A program made the position numbers and the translations under genes. The notes below the pieces were generated by a model. The model saw only the letters and a list, made by a program, of their open reading frames with translations, was not told the origin of the DNA and ran no database searches. DNA of 64,000 bases from NCBI RefSeq assembly GCF_004005815.1, contig NZ_SACK01000006.1, forward strand, positions 186,001 to 250,000, read 5' to 3'. Every line of letters starts with the position of its first letter. Positions within the stretch are counted from its first letter, which is position 1. The stretch comes from Mucilaginibacter limnophilus (GTDB lineage Bacteria > Bacteroidota > Bacteroidia > Sphingobacteriales > Sphingobacteriaceae). Below are positions 63,731 through 64,000 of this stretch, piece after piece.

Positions 63731-64000
63731 CTATCTATTGGTCAAACTGATAAAAATGTTCTCAAGCGAACTACTGTTGTTTTTTTCGCGCAATCCTGTT
63801 AGCGTTTCGTCGGCTACAATTTTGCCTTTATTGATGATGATCACATTATCACACACGGCTTCCACTTCCTGCATAATGTGAGTGCTTAATACAATTGTTT
63901 TGCTTTTGCCAAGTTCGGTAATCAATTGGCGAATACCTATCAGTTGATTTGGGTCGAGGCCCGAGGTGGGTTCGTCCAATATCAACACATCAGGGTTGTG
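63731..64000 (-). CDS. gldA: ABC transporter ATP-binding protein, GldA-like, 5' part outside window
   Basis: Only the last 89 codons are visible. They hold Walker B LILDEPTSGLDPNQL, the switch histidine in STHIMQEVEAVC, and NVIIINKGKIVADETLTGL, closely like the gliding-motility ABC ATPase GldA, which uses IINKGKIVADD and STHI.QEVEAVCD wording. Whether this strain glides is not shown; other ABC-2 ATPases cannot be excluded. The gene continues past the right edge. Confidence 0.7.
   Translation of the reverse strand, partial: HNPDVLILDEPTSGLDPNQLIGIRQLITELGKSKTIVLSTHIMQEVEAVCDNVIIINKGKIVADETLTGLREKNNSSSLENIFISLTNR

Overview
The window comes from a Bacteroidota chromosome, most probably a Sphingobacteriaceae member close to Mucilaginibacter or Pedobacter. 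This rests on a SusC/SusD pair, outer-membrane barrel proteins, a GldA-type ABC ATPase, promoters of the TAnnTTTG type, and two copies of the TGTCATTTCGA...TCGAAATGACA intergenic palindrome common in this phylum. The genus is an inference. I see no rRNA, tRNA, insertion sequence, prophage or CRISPR array.

Left part (1-9484): the N-terminal 1204 residues of a large secreted WD40-type protein, probably of the caspase-like (peptidase C14) class, run off the left edge. Next to it are a NarL-type response regulator and a TPR-type sensor kinase, all on the minus strand. A divergent gene encodes a one-component membrane regulator: a periplasmic lectin-like and Kelch sensor, one membrane segment, and a cytoplasmic winged-helix output domain.

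Glycan locus (9687-26382): a polysaccharide utilisation locus, all on the plus strand. It holds a secreted GH71/99-like enzyme, SusC, SusD, a DUF3823 lipoprotein, a second GH71/99-like enzyme (lipoprotein), a lipoprotein made of two copies of an unrecognised domain, two very similar GH43 enzymes, a divergent GH92 enzyme, a DUF1080 (3-keto-disaccharide hydrolase) protein and a third GH71/99-like enzyme (lipoprotein). GH99 and GH92 together point to an alpha-mannoside substrate; the GH43 pair suggests furanoside or pentose side groups. A 14-bp LacI-type palindrome precedes susC, and two strong stem-loops inside the operon may set the ratio of uptake proteins to enzymes.

Signalling stretch (26438-35030): a PAS sensor kinase with a phased GTTGAC array upstream, an outer-membrane barrel, a four-gene set (small conserved protein, membrane protein, NarX-type kinase, NarL-type regulator), a large STAND-type ATPase and a single-domain receiver.

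Housekeeping part (35159-59117): tdk; the rod-shape cluster mreB-mreC-mreD-mrdA-rodA; purH and purN with a small toxin-antitoxin-like pair between them; an alcohol dehydrogenase; an RluA-type pseudouridine synthase; panB; carA; an ABC-2 exporter; enolase; an RhlE-type helicase; a DivIC/FtsB-type division protein; and an AlkD-type DNA repair protein. Several spacers carry dyad repeats built from short locus-specific words.

Right part (59240-64000): a LytTR regulator and LytS-type kinase with a DUF4288 protein and a LiaF-like membrane protein (a likely envelope-stress module), two paralogous small barrels, and the 3' end of a gldA-like gene cut by the window edge.
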